From assembly GCA_035048495.1 (NCBI GenBank), contig CM068543.1, forward strand, positions 23,735,751 through 23,799,750: a stretch of DNA of 64,000 nt, read 5' to 3'. Made by a program: the position numbers and the translations under genes. The number at the start of each line of letters is the position of its first letter. Position 1 is the first letter of the stretch. Positions 1-11,766 of this stretch are shown one piece after another. The DNA comes from Euptelea pleiosperma (taxonomy: Eukaryota > Streptophyta > Magnoliopsida > Ranunculales > Eupteleaceae). Below the pieces are notes generated by a model. That model saw only the letters and a list, made by a program, of their open reading frames with translations. It had not been told where the DNA came from and did not search any database.

Positions 1-80
1 CTTGGATTTCTCGGCTTCAAAGGAAAAGAAAATAAACGAACTGCTATCGTCTCAAGAGAAACAAGACGGAGAGAGGACTG

Positions 81-3000
81 ATGGGGGAAGATACACAGCG
101 CTCAAAGAAGATCGCGGCGGCCTCATATGACTACGAGAACGACCCAAGATGGGCCGATTACTGGTCCAACATCCTCATCCCTCCTAACATGGCGTCTCGC
201 TCCGACGTCGTAGATCACTTCAAGCGCAAGTTCTACCAGCGTTACATAGTTAGTAAAACAAACAAACCCTATCAGCCCCTTTTTTTCGATTTTTGTTCTT
301 CTCGACTTTATGATGATTTTCATGGAATTAGAACTGAAACCCACGAATCTTATCTAGTCTGTAGCTTAATGTGTGTTGCTTTTGGGTTTTGGTTTTCGAT
401 CAGAATTGTGTTGGGTTTCAGTCGAACAGAAGAGATTTTGAATACTAGATTTCTTTTTCTTGTCTAGTCTGTAGCTTCAATTGCTTTTTTTAAGCAAATC
501 AAGATTAAAGCCCACGAATCTCACCTGCGTTTTTATTTGGGACCTCTACAAGCTCTGAACTTAGATGGTTTCCGATCGAATAACGAAGATTTTAATGTTA
601 GAGTTGTTCTTTTTCTTATCCACTTTATGGTTATTTGGGAGAAATCTCATCGTTACATCATTTCTCTCACATCATATGTTAAATTACATACAATTTACAT
701 GAGCAGGATCCAGATTTTGTGGTAGAGGGGATGTCTTCAAGCAGTTCTTCTCAATCAACAAGACCATCAGCTACATCCTCGTCGTCACCTCCAACCGAAC
801 AAGCACGACCACAGAACTCAGGTAGAAAGAAGTTCATCCTGGCTCTACACCAAACATTTGAAACAGTTGCATGAATCACAGTACCAAATTAAGATATATG
901 CAATATTTCGATTTGTTTTTTCACTTGCCAGCTTTGCTGTGTCACATTATGGAGCCCAAATTTGTGATGTAGGGTCAAGTACTCGATCATCAAGGACATC
1001 AGCAACAGCAGCTGCTAATCCAAGTTCTATGCGCTGGGACCAACCAACTATACAATTTTCAGTCAATGCTTGGGTACAGAAAACAACTCTTCTGTGTATA
1101 TACTTTCATGCCTTAGTGAATTTTCATATTTAAAATTGCCCATAATTAATCTATCTGATTGTATAATAAATCTTTTATTACGTGTGTTGGCACATGAACT
1201 TGCATCTATGTGAGTGTGTAGCTCATCCATGTACACGAGATCCGGCCAAAAGCCAGTCCATATGGTATTCTTCTTCAGTGATGGATACTTTTAAGAGTTT
1301 AGATTAAAAACAATTTACCCACAAATTTTCCTTTTATAATATTTAGTATTTTTATATTATATGATTATACACAAGTAATCTGTAAAGGTGAACTCTAAAT
1401 TCATGAAGTTTTTGTACTTCAATTAAAGGAGAATATAACGATGCCATTTGCTGAGGAACTCCAAACAGTTCGTCATTTCATACTATTTTGGAAATTAATG
1501 CAGGGGAAAGAAAGATTAAAAAAGCATACCCATAGTCTATTGACTTGATAAACAGAAACCAAATATAATTTGATACCCAGAAAAAGAAGAAACATAATTA
1601 TGATTTCGACAGTAAACGTCCACCAAATCAGTTTTTCTCTCCGAAGCCATCTAAATTGAAGGAGTAAAAGCGAAGTTAGGGTGAATTTGGTTTGGAAATG
1701 TACTCTTTCTGGATCAGGTGCGTCTTGGACACGGTGACTACCTAGAAGTAGCAGTAATCAATAGGTGTAGGAGTCAGGTACTCTTCAAAATGCCATGTTG
1801 GAGGAAGAACTTTGTTACATAACTTCAAGCTCCTCCTTTTGCGTTCTTCAAACTCCATTTTACTCGGAGGGAGAACTGTGTTAATAGGTTGTATCTTTTG
1901 GATGCATTAATTCTTTGGCTGTTTATGTCTATAAGCAATGTGTCGGCTTTATGGGCAAGTATCTAGATATCTTCTTCCCCATTTCAAATCATATTGCAAT
2001 CCCTGTGCTTTTAATTTGTACTGTTTCTCCTAAATATTAACTCACCCAGCTTGGGAGTGCCTTTACTCCATAAATTTCTCACTTTTGTCTCTTATAAAGG
2101 AAGACCTCCCATTCTAATATGAAACCCTTTGGTTTCAACCATTTTCTCTGGCTACCAATAATTAATTAAGTTTCTTAATTTGATGGCAAAATCATGGACT
2201 TGTTTTTTTTTGCTCCAGAGATGTATCCGCAAAAATCTAATGGCTTCATGGTGTTTCCTTCTTGGAAAGTTTTCCCTTTCTAAAATATGTTCTGCAACCC
2301 ATCAAATCACCTCCAAGGTCCTTGTATTACCATGGGTCTTTATTTGTGGCCTGTCCATGCCTAATCTATTGAATTATCAAAACCACGATCATAGTGATAT
2401 GCTTTGATTTCCATCATGAGAAATATATTGTCCAGATTGGAATGTCTGAGAGAGAGCAGAAGTAGTGTACAGCAGATTACAGAGTTCATGGGATAAGGTA
2501 GATCAACTTTGAAGCATGCAAGATGAAAAAAGTAGAGGTCAAACACTTGGGGGAAAAATGGCGTTAATGAAATAAGGATTCTCAGTAGCTCTTGTTTATA
2601 CGCTAATAACGAGATCCATCAAATAGTTTCTCAGGAATTGCAATATTCTGATATGGATATGGATAATATAACAAATTAGAATAGCATCCAAGCTCTTAGT
2701 TTCCGTACTTATTTTTTTGATCGGTAACAACATAATTTCTGTACTGGAAGTTGAGATGTTGTGAACCATGACCATCACACTAATAACTTTTATATTATCT
2801 CGAGAATAGCCATGGATTTACAATGCAAGGCATGCATGGAAGTTCTGGTGCATCTTTTGCTTCTCTTCTCATATGTGCCTTTTTCTACTTATTAATACAA
2901 CATCCATTCACTTGATTTCCTGCAGGTATTTATTGTGGCTGTGCTTGCAATCCTTCCGCTCGTACCTAGAAATCTTTCAAATAGGGCATATCGATTGTCC

Positions 3001-6000
3001 TTTATGGGGACCTTATGTTCGTCTTTATATTCTTTATACTCACTGTATGGGGTAATCATTCTATCAATACCAATTGCATCCCCTTTCGAGTGTTCTGCAT
3101 TTTCTTCTTGTTATTATTCTTCTTCTTGCATTAACCACTTTTTCCTTTTTTCAGAAACCTAGGGCATGGAATCTGCAGGCTGTCCAAGTATGGTTTCAGT
3201 CAGTATTTGCAACAAAGGATTTTATCTACTTCCTCTACTGCCTTATGTTTGTCACATCCCATCTTCACATCAAATGTGAGCACCAGTTGGCCTCTGAAAT
3301 TATTTTGTAATGTTTTAGTTCTTTTTCCGAATTTATTTGAATTCATATCCAGTTCTTTTCCCAGTCACATCTAGTATCTACTCATATTAAGCTTCATGGC
3401 AGTTGCTTTAATACCTGTGCTTTGCCGAGCGCTTGAACATGTGGCCAGGTTCCTAAGGCGCAATTTCGGTCGTTCATCCTTGTATAGGTACAAGACTTAC
3501 AAGCAATCACACTACTATTGTATGAATTTGATTCCTTAGTTTTCATTCCTCTACTAGTAGCAACCAGACCTTACATACCTAATGATTTATCAAACCTCGC
3601 CAGGCTTGTTTTTTATTGGAAGTTGGATATTTGCCATTTACGTGATCTCGTTTATTTTTTTATTTTTATAGAATCTAGAAAGAGTAGAATGTTAAGTTCG
3701 GGCTACTTGTTACTCAAAAAAAAAACAGTTTGGACAACTTGTTTGCTACATCACATGTGACAAAAAAATGAAGCTTGTTGCTACTTCTTAATATGGGGGT
3801 GATTTTCTATTTCATTGCACACGTGGAGATGATGGACATCAATTTCTATTAAAAGGTCTATGCTTGAGTTTGCTTGTTGTTACCTTCATGCATAAGAATT
3901 TTCTCCAAGTTTCAATCCATGTTGTACATCTACTGGTATGATCATGGAATCTGCAACGGATAAGGATTGCCGCACCCAATAAGTTTCCTAGTGGGGTCAT
4001 ATTTTTATTTACTTAATAAACTTTTTGTTACAACGATAGGATTACAAGTAGCTATGTAATTAAATGTTGATTATTAAATTTATTTTCCTATAGAACCTCA
4101 TAAGTAGTGTTAACTTTATGTTTCATATAAGAGCAAAATTTTGAGGAGGGTATAACCTACGCATATGAAAAAAAGATAGAAAGAAAGAAAGGAAAGGAAA
4201 TGAGATGGAGAATTTAATTTATGTCATGCCTGATTGATGAAAAAGTGAAATAGGGAAAAAGAAAATTCTTGGGAGTTCGTACCCAAGTTCAACATGAAAG
4301 CATGGCATCAATGTTCTGGATGGGGTGCCCTATCTGTATCCATGTCCAGGTTTTCTGGAAATGAAGATTTGTATCCATGTTTTCCATACCAATGTTCATA
4401 ACTGTATCCATATCTGGGCATCTTAGCTCTTTGCGGTTGATTCAAATATTCAACTTGTTAGGACTATCTTGTAATGAAAGTCCCAAACTCTCATTTAAAC
4501 ATAGTGCGACCTGGTCTCAGTTGTATTTATCTCCCAAAGAGTTTAATCCAAATTCTTGAAGGCAAGACTGGCTATAGGCTTTAAGGCGGCTAAACCATGT
4601 CATAGAGTACAAGAACACATCTCTATGCACTGTTCTTTATTTGATTGGTCCGTCCTATTGGAACAATAGGGTGACATCATGGGAATCAGTCCTTCCCCAC
4701 ATTTCTCGTTAGTCAGTGATATTTTTTTGTTTTCCTATGTTTATATGGTGTTCACTTTTCTTTGGGTAGCTAAATTTGCAAATTTTCAGCGTTGGTTGTT
4801 CAGGTATTTTGGAGTTATTAAGAGCGTTTTGAGCATTTGAATGTTAGTAAAAGCCATTCCTAGATGTTCTTGCATCTTTTCTGAACCTCTATTTTGGGGC
4901 AGTTCTGATGCATTTGGTGTTCAATGCTGTTTGGACCCTTCTAGTTAGACTTGCGCCTTTCAGTCTTCTGGAATCTTTTGTAGTTCATGGAATATTTTCC
5001 TTTGGAGTGCCATTATGGCCCTAGGTTTGACTTTCTATCTTTTGAAGAATCCATGGCAGGACACTTATCAAAAAAAAAAAAATATTTGGTTTTTCTTACC
5101 AGCTTTCCTTCTCTGAAAAGGTGACTCCTTTCAGTTGGATTAGGAATTTGTTTGAACTCCCATTTTGATTTTCAGAGACAAGTATAGCAAAGTGATTTTT
5201 TATTTAAACTCCATTCCCAATGGATTCAAGATATATCAACAAGAGAGAACCCTTTATTCGTTAGCAATTGGCATTCATATCAAGGGTTATTGAAAACATG
5301 ATCAGTTTTACATTCTTTGGGGCCGAGTCTGTGGCTCAATTGGTTGACATTCAGCAGTAGAACCGTGAAGTAGCGGGTTCAACGCCAGCTTACCTACAAG
5401 GAAAAGGGGTTTCATGTATTTTTCTTTTTTCTCTTCTCATTTTTTATTATTGTAAGTTTATTTTCGGAATGTAGGTTTTTGAATTTCTATATGCTTGCTT
5501 GTTATAACAGACTACCAGATAAAGTTTGAAAAGCATTTTGAAGTATTGTTCTACTTATTTCTCAAATTGGATCTAATTGAGATCACCCAATAACTAGAAG
5601 TTTTAGTTATTGGGATACCCTACATGACATGGGTGAATCACGTGCTCAAACTAATTCAAAGCAACATAAAACGACTCATCTCAATAAAAGATTACTTGTA
5701 CCTGTGACTGTGACCCCCCTGTATGTAGTCAGTGCCTTGGCTACTGAAATCCCTTCTGGTTAAATTGTTATTCAACATTTTCTTTTTCATTTTATTGTTT
5801 GTCTTTTATACCAAAAAGGGGAAATGGGTTAAAGTGAGTTTTAAATACATAGGTTATAAAGGTGTTGCACGAATTAAACCATTCTTTTCCCCTAAAGTGT
5901 GGCCTTTTCATTGGTATTTTCTTTAATCGTAGTTGGGAGCGATGTTAGCTTTGGAGATTACAAAATCCATGTTTGTGAAGGGAAAATAGTGGAGGAGGAT

Positions 6001-7234
6001 TTGGGTGTTGGGTGGCTCTGTCATGGCTGCTCACTCCATCCTCGTATGTTCCGGAATTCATTTTGTATCTGTTTTGGTTTTTTATTGACCAAGCAAAGCC
6101 ATTCAAAGTGTTTCCCTGTTATCTTGATCTGAAACTACACAGTCATCAAGCTATTTTCTTTTTCTTCAATAATTAGGTAGGAGTTCCTGTGTTCACACTA
6201 TCTTGTTTGTTGATCCAGAAGAAGTTTACATTTTGATTGTGGCTGCACTTTTTTTTCCTCCACATGTCATTGATGTCAATGTAAATGAACTCAAAAGGGT
6301 CAATTGCATTTTGTGAACAGGAAATACTTGGAGGACCCTTGTTTGTGGGTGGAGTCAAACACAACTACCCTTAGCATACTGACTTCTCATGCTGAGATTG
6401 GCCTGGGCTTCCTCTTAATCATTTCACTTTTCTCGTCGGTTGCTCGTTACTTTCCCCTTTATTTCCCTTTCTTGCTCTCTTAAACAGTCACTAAAAGTCT
6501 AATTTTGTTGCTTCAGGTGGCAACGCAACATAATACAAACATTCATGTACTGGCAGGTTCGTTACATTTCTCCTCACTATTTGCAATTTAGGAATTTTAT
6601 GACCTTGTGTTGGATCATCTGTTTCTTTTTTATCTAGAGAGAAAAATATTAAATAATAGTAAGTTAAGATCCTCTGTACTTGCCACCGAATTTCCTATTC
6701 TGGCCTCTATAACTGCCACATGGCTTGCATACGGGTCCATCAAGACATTCAATGTGTCAGTAAGATCATGTCCAAATTTCATTGATCGATGTAGGCCCAT
6801 TCAAGTGGTCGAAGAATCTGACCAACTATCCAAAAAAAAAAAAAAAATAGCAAGAAAGTCCATTATGAGATGTGCCCAACTTTTGCTGGATGTGAACTCA
6901 GGTATCAGAAAGTCCGCCATCACAGTATTTACTCTTAACAATCCCTTTACCCTGCTTGTCAGACTTTAAATCTTTGAAATCCATATTTCTAGCTTTCCAT
7001 TTAAATACTGATTATTCTGTAACGAAGAATCTAAAAACTACATCTAATTCTTTCTTTTGTTCCCTCTTGAAACTCTTGCAGTTATTGAAGCTCATGTACC
7101 AAGCTCCGGTAACCACGGGCTACCATCAGAGCGTGTGGGCTAAGATTGGTCGGACTGTAAACCCACTCGTCCACCGCTATGCCCCATTCTTGAACACTCC
7201 GATATCCACCCTTCAGAGATGGTGGTTCAGGTAA
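81..7234 (+). CDS. TMEM33: TMEM33/Pom33-family multi-pass membrane protein, nine exons
   Basis: Exons read as 81-248, 707-821, 973-1073, 2926-3051, 3155-3275, 3403-3487, 6321-6434, 6517-6556 and 7082-7234. All introns are GT-AG and the phases join without a stop, giving 340 aa ending QRWWFR. An N-terminal soluble part (residues 1-56, WADYWSNILIPPN) is followed by a Ser/Thr/Pro-rich linker of about 60 residues. Hydrophobic segments then start near residues 127, 150, 185 and 250, and the tail has a conserved look (QAPVTTGYHQSVWAKIGRT). TMEM33/Pom33 proteins are known in ER and nuclear-envelope membranes; the plant role is poorly known. The start is the first ATG of the open frame and lies 80 bp from the window edge, so the promoter is mostly outside. 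Introns 3 and 6 are long (1.85 and 2.83 kb); intron 6 holds a SINE-like sequence. The family is recognised from memory; the exon ends are inferred by eye. Confidence 0.85.
5322..5440 (+). repeat. tRNA-derived SINE-like sequence in intron 6 of the TMEM33 gene
   Basis: A box-A-like TGGCTCAATTGG at 5332-5343 and a box-B-like GGTTCAACGCC at 5376-5386 lie 44 bases apart (start to start), as in tRNA-type Pol III promoters. The acceptor stem is not complementary, so this is not a functional tRNA. T-rich sequence follows. A SINE head is the likeliest reading. Confidence 0.5.
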
Positions 7235-7531
7235 AAACGCCAAAGAGAGAGAAAAAGGATCTAACAGACCACATGGGATCCACTTTTCCCACTGGAATCT
7301 CTTTATGAAAAGCCTAGTTTGTGATTAGGCCATGCAACCATTTAATTTAAAATAGACAGATGAATCCTTTACTACTGAAAGTCACTTATTGCTTTTGCCT
7401 TTTCCTTGTCGTTTCCTACTCATGCACTTATGGGTCGGTTAAAGGAGTTTGCACACTTGTGTTAGTTTTTATGGATGGTATCCTTACACTATAATTACCC
7501 TCTTATGGGGCTGTTTTCTGCAACAACGGGG

Positions 7532-7882
7532 ATGGCAACCACACCATTGCCTGAACAGCAGGAGCAGCAGCAACCAGCAATTTATCCAGAAGCAGTATCA
7601 AGCACCGCTTGGCACAATTCGGGATCTGTGGGGCCATTTTTCGCTGTAATGTCTGTGCTAATAGTTTTGGCAGTGTTGTCGTGCATTTTGGGTCGGGTCT
7701 GTGCGGGTAGAACTGTTGGTCCATTGGATATCAGGTATGCAGACTGTTTCTGGTGGGTGCGAAGGAGGTGTCGATGGTGCGTATCTGACGATGTGGAAGT
7801 GGGAGCAAAGGTGGTTGGTGGGGAAGGCCATAATGGGAAACCACAAGGTGGCGAGACTCCTTCCCATCTGCCTCCTACTTGA
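7532..7882 (+). CDS. small single-pass membrane protein of a plant-specific type, function unknown
   Basis: Single-exon open frame. From the ATG at 7532 it encodes 116 aa; in-frame ATGs at 7475 and 7505 would add 19 or 9 residues. I prefer 7532 because MATTPLPEQQ resembles the N-terminus of small plant proteins I recall. Residues 1-31 are Gln/Pro-rich, about 33-55 form one clear membrane segment (FFAVMSVLIVLAVLSCILG), then comes a Cys/Arg/Trp-rich motif (GPLDIRYADCFWWVRRRCRW, about 63-82) and a Gly-rich polar tail. The composition suggests an anchored protein with a basic, Cys-containing juxtamembrane stretch. It lies about 300 bp downstream of the TMEM33 stop on the same strand, without visible shared splicing. 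No enzymatic function can be assigned. Confidence 0.65.
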   Translation: MATTPLPEQQEQQQPAIYPEAVSSTAWHNSGSVGPFFAVMSVLIVLAVLSCILGRVCAGRTVGPLDIRYADCFWWVRRRCRWCVSDDVEVGAKVVGGEGHNGKPQGGETPSHLPPT

Positions 7883-8458
7883 CTGCCCGATTTTGTCCGT
7901 GCAACCCATGCTTGATGATTGATTCTCTTGCCAAGATGGGATTGGTTGTGATTTCCAAATTTTGGTTGATATAACTCTTAATTAAGTGGTTGGCTCATTA
8001 TTATTTTCTGAATGCTTGATTCGTTTTGTTGTGATTTTACCGCATAAATGGTCTTGCCGGTTCCAACACATGGGATTGCTTAATCGAGTGTTTGTGGCGC
8101 AAAATATATAGGCATTTAGGTTGCCAGTTGCGTGTCACATGATTCTGGCAAAACGGATCGTGGGATCCGCTTAGAAAGAAAAAAGGATTGTGGGATGCAT
8201 TGTGTTGGAAAACTGGGGCCATATGTTAAAATGATCGGTGTTTTAAATACCAGACCAGACCAACTGGTTGAATTCGGGAACATCCCCAAAAAAATGGGAT
8301 GATTGCGCATCCACGCATTCAGTTATATTTTGTTAAAAAACTAGAAAACCCAGATGGTTCGCCTATTTGACCAACTGGTTGAACAGGTAAACTGGCAAAT
8401 TGCCCCTTCATTAAAAACATATTGAGTATTTTGGATTGGGAGCTGCATGACTGCAATT

Positions 8459-8774
8459 GTAACATGCTTGGTAGCACTACAAATGTTTACACACAAACGT
8501 ACGTTTTTGTGTGTTTGGTGGCGCAATATCCAACAAATATTTGCATTACCCAATCATTGTTTGTCAAAAAGTGGTCTGATGTTTGCAGCCAAAAATTAGC
8601 TGCAAACAATAGGCAAATCTTCTCCCTTGGTCTCCCCCAACAGGCAACAGCTCTCCCCTCTCCAACCTTACGAATATTTTTCCCAACAAATGTTTGTGAT
8701 TGCAAACATTTGATTATCAAATATTTGCCTAGAAACATTTTCCTGCAAACTACAGACAAGATACCAAGCGGGGC
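8459..8774. mobile_element. possible hAT-like MITE
   Basis: The left end contains GCTTGGTAGCAC and the right end GATACCAAGCGGGGCC, an imperfect inverted pair of the GGCCCGCTTGGTA kind seen at hAT-type ends. The interior has repeated short inverted motifs around GTTTGCAG and CAAATGTTTG. No clear target-site duplication was found. Confidence 0.35.
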
Positions 8775-8779
8775 CTGTA

Positions 8780-8990
8780 TGTGAAATGAGGATTCTCACA
8801 GCTGCCCGATTTTAGTACTTTTTTAAGGCTTGATTCTAGCCGTTGGACTCAACCGTCTTTTGGGTACTAAATCCAACGGCAAAAATGATTAAACAAGCTG
8901 ATTTTTGGTATGAATGCCTACCAAGGGGTGGGCTAAACATCCATACGGTCAGTGAGACGACCAGATGGCAGCGGTGAGTAAAAAAACGCT
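8780..8990. repeat. foldback-family copy FB-1 (partial)
   Basis: The right half matches the family core: CTGATTTTTGGTATGAATG near 8899, then AACATCCATACGGTCAGTG near 8937. CCGTTGGA and TCCAACGG sit as an inverted pair in the left half. The ends are unclear. Confidence 0.45.
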
Positions 8991-9199
8991 ATACCTTGTT
9001 ACATCCCGACTGTGCATCGTAAGTCTACAGATCCGATGGTTACTATAGCTCGATCAGATCCAAGTTAAAACTATAAGATCTCCTTAGTGGGACCCGTCAT
9101 TGTTGATAGTCCAGACAGTTTGCATGTGTGCCATGTTCATAGTCAACCCTCCTCCCCAGGACAAAAAGGACGAGTGCCCATAAAAACTATTAGTCCTTT

Positions 9200-9560
9200 C
9201 ACCTACAACCACCTAACTTCCAAGTTGCACCTTAAAGGACTCGGGAAAAAAACTTCTCTCCAGACCCACTATCTCATGAAATTGTGGGCCCACCCTTGAT
9301 GTACCAACACACCAAAAATCAACCTGATTGGTGATTTCCATCCGTTGGAATGCACCATTTTCATCATTCATTCAGGAACCAATCCATGGAAAGTCAATGA
9401 TAAAAAAAAATGCTCAAATCAAACGGCTAGAAATCACCCAATCATGCTATTTTTCGGGTTGTATCTCCATCAAAGGTGGGCCAAGCATTAATGGATACGT
9501 AAGCCTGAAAGAGGCCAAGTGGCATTTTGGGGTTGGCGGTGCATTGTTTCCTAAAAAAAA
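9200..9560. repeat. foldback-family copy FB-2
   Basis: Left arm: ACCAAAAATCAACCTGATTG followed by GTGATTTCCATCCGTTGG (about 9311-9347). The inverted right arm has GGCTAGAAATCACCCAATCA and GGTGGGCCAAGC (about 9425-9486). The internal arm order is the same as in FB-3, FB-4 and FB-6. Outer ends are not resolved. Confidence 0.45.
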
Positions 9561-9780
9561 TCACAAAATAATACGGACGGACATGTTCCTTGAACTTACC
9601 TTTTATGAGAAAATAATAGGAAAATGGTATCCCAAGGAAACCCCGACAAAAAAGATAAAATAGTCGTTGCCTCATGAACCGTGGATCTCTAGAATCCAAC
9701 GGTCAACGGCCTCAACCGCACAGTTTTTTGAGTCCGGTTATCCGTGTGAGATAGTACGACTCAAAAGAAAATTCACCGAA

Positions 9781-9786
9781 ACGCGT
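9781..9786 (+). promoter_or_regulatory. CGCG (CAMTA-type) box upstream of the CML gene
   Basis: ACGCGT lies about 160 bp before the start codon. The CGCG core is the known target of calmodulin-binding CAMTA factors, which would suit a calcium-sensor gene. The match is short and could be chance. Confidence 0.35.
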
Positions 9787-9945
9787 TTTCTCCACTTTTT
9801 CCCATAAAAACAAACACAACCCCACATCTATAACAAACCAATAACTCCCCCCCAACAAAAAAGACAGAGAAAAACTTTTCCTCTCTCTTCTTCATCTTCT
9901 TCCTCGGTTCCTCCTCCTCCTCTCATCCTCTTCGTTGACGTCTTC

Positions 9946-10428
9946 ATGGCTACTCTTGAAGCTAATCAGCTTAAACAGTTGAAATCCATATTTTCTCGCT
10001 TCGACATGGACGCAGACGGCAGCCTGACCCACCTCGAACTCGCAGCGCTCTTACGGTCTCTTGGGCTTAAACCCACAGGTGATCAAATTCATAAGTTGTT
10101 AGCAAATATCGATTCAAACGGTAACGGGTCGGTGGAATTCGATGAATTGGTGAACGCTATATTGCCGGACATGAATGAGGAAATATTGATCAACCAGGAG
10201 CAGTTAATGGAGGTTTTCCGATCTTTCGATCGTGACGGTAATGGATATATAACGGCAGCGGAGCTTGCAGGATCGATGGCGAAGATGGGTCATCCATTAA
10301 CATATAGAGAGTTGACGGACATGATGCGAGAAGCTGACATGGATGGAGATGGTGTTATTAGCTTTAACGAGTTTGCTTCCATTATGGGCAAGTCGGCTGC
10401 TGATTTCCTCGGTGTCACCTTCTCATAG
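9946..10428 (+). CDS. CML16: calmodulin-like calcium sensor, CML15/16 type
   Basis: Single-exon gene for 160 aa, the usual length of plant CML15-18. It has four canonical EF-hand loops: residues 20-31 (DMDADGSLTHLE), 56-67 (DSNGNGSVEFDE), 95-106 (DRDGNGYITAAE) and 131-142 (DMDGDGVISFNE). Each has acidic residues at loop positions 1 and 12 and Gly at 6, so all four should bind calcium. The linker NEEILINQEQLMEVFRSFDR and the C-terminal KSAADFLG are hallmarks of this subgroup. Expected role: cytosolic or nuclear Ca2+ sensor relaying signals to target proteins. A long pyrimidine-rich leader (about 9880-9935) precedes the ATG, and a CGCG box lies further upstream. The exact orthologue among CML15-18 cannot be settled by eye. 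Confidence 0.93.
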   Translation: MATLEANQLKQLKSIFSRFDMDADGSLTHLELAALLRSLGLKPTGDQIHKLLANIDSNGNGSVEFDELVNAILPDMNEEILINQEQLMEVFRSFDRDGNGYITAAELAGSMAKMGHPLTYRELTDMMREADMDGDGVISFNEFASIMGKSAADFLGVTFS

Positions 10429-11106
10429 CCATCCATACCATGGACCATGGTACCATCATAATCATGTCATGACCATCCATGGTACCATCATCATCATCTT
10501 CTTTCTACATGACTACTAACATTTTGGTTTGACTTTATTATTGTTGACCTGTTCCTCTCCACCTAATTATCTTAGATTTCTAATGTATGTACATTATTGA
10601 AGGACTGTACTATAAACAAATTGGGGCATTTTGGGGCACTAGCCACACCCTCCTTAGGTGCAATATTTATCAAACCCTTGGTGAATCTATTAATTTGGTT
10701 AGGCATTGGGCTTTGTAATTGGTTGTTAATCTTTTCGGGAATATCTGATCATGTTGTTTCTGGATGTATTTTTTTGCTTGTATCGGGTAGGATAGACCGG
10801 TAAATGGTGTCCGTGTCTTTGCACGACATGTTGGGGTCAATAATGCCGCTCCCTAAGGGTGCAATAAGGACCGAGTGTGCAGGATCGAATCATGGGGCCT
10901 GCGGGTGCGAGGTTGATCACAGGATCGAATCGGTGGAGCCCTGCAAGGTGTGATGTCGATCTTGGTATAAAGGCTAAAGTTTGTTACTTCCTGATGAAAT
11001 ATCTTTTCGGGAGGAATGGCGGCTTGAGGCCTAGTAAAGATCCTAACACGACACATGCCATATTCTCGGCCAGACAATGCTACCCGATACGAATGGTTAG
11101 ATTTAA
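10429..11106. other. CML 3' flank and unassigned sequence
   Basis: The 3' flank has a repeated CCATGGTACCATCAT motif (about 10438-10490), then AT-rich sequence. No gene was seen. The open frame over 10877-11383 has no recognisable domain and runs through a foldback repeat. Confidence 0.5.
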
Positions 11107-11282
11107 GGAGAAATTTTTTGAAGCGGCAGGATTTTGGAAACGGCCAAATGATCGCGCGCCACATATACCTTTGGTTTTAAAAGACCTTTTAAAAGTACCC
11201 ATGGGTATATGTGGTGCACGATCATTGGGCGCAGGATCGCGGCTTCAAAAATCCCGCCCCTTCAAAAAAATTCTCGGATTTA
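11107..11282. repeat. foldback (inverted-repeat) element with short spacer
   Basis: The arms pair over roughly 70-80 bases. The inner part is CCAAATGATCGCGCGCCACA at 11144-11163 against TGTGGTGCACGATCATTGG at 11210-11228. The outer part is GAAATTTTTTGAAGCGGC against GCTTCAAAAATC and CTTCAAAAAAATTCTC. This is probably a small non-autonomous element or an arm of one. Confidence 0.55.
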
Positions 11283-11372
11283 AGCGATCAACAGTCCATG
11301 AGGCAACAACTTTATTAACAGGCAAAACGATTGATCTTTGTTCATTTTATGGAAGGGTTAACCCCAAAAAAG

Positions 11373-11702
11373 GGGTATTTTAGTAACAGCCCTTGAAATT
11401 TGAAAGTAATTGGTAATACCCTATTATACTTTCAAACTTTAGGATTACCTCTTGACCTAGTTTAACAGTGATTGACTTACGTTAAAACGGATTCGAATCA
11501 CACGTCATTAGCATTGTATTTGCAATATTATGGCCCTTTCATAGGTGCATTAGCAGGTGCATTAGCAGGCGCATGATGCATGTCATGCTTAACGTTAGTC
11601 AGATGATGGTTAAACTAGGTAAGGGGCGTAATCCTAAAGTTTGAAAGTACAGGGGGGTACTTCAAATACTTTCAAATTGCAGAGGGTGCTACAAAAATAC
11701 CC
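11373..11702. mobile_element. MITE with long terminal inverted repeats
   Basis: The first about 100 bases and the last about 100 are inverted copies. Left: GGGTATTTTAGTAACAGCCC and ACTTTCAAACTTTAGGATTA; right: CTAAAGTTTGAAAGTAC and GCTACAAAAATACCC. An A-rich AAAAAG flanks both sides (11367-11372 and 11703-11708), a possible but low-complexity target duplication. The interior is non-coding. Confidence 0.7.
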
Positions 11703-11766
11703 AAAAAGAAAACTCCAAAGTGTAATGTGTTTAGTCTCCACCATCCTTGCACATGCCTCCACGCTT

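Larger units (their letters stand above)
7883..9780. other. gene-free interval with MITE-like sequence
   Basis: No credible coding frame was seen. The interval holds a hAT-like candidate (8459-8774) and two relatives of the foldback family (about 8780-8990 and 9200-9560), listed separately. The rest is AT-rich unique-looking sequence. Confidence 0.6.

Noticed and set aside
5322..5400. candidate tRNA gene
   Set aside because: Promoter boxes are present but acceptor and anticodon stems do not pair and no CCA-compatible end is seen; a SINE is likelier.
10877..11383. 168-codon open frame downstream of the CML gene
   Set aside because: It runs through a foldback repeat and into a MITE end, with no recognisable motif.
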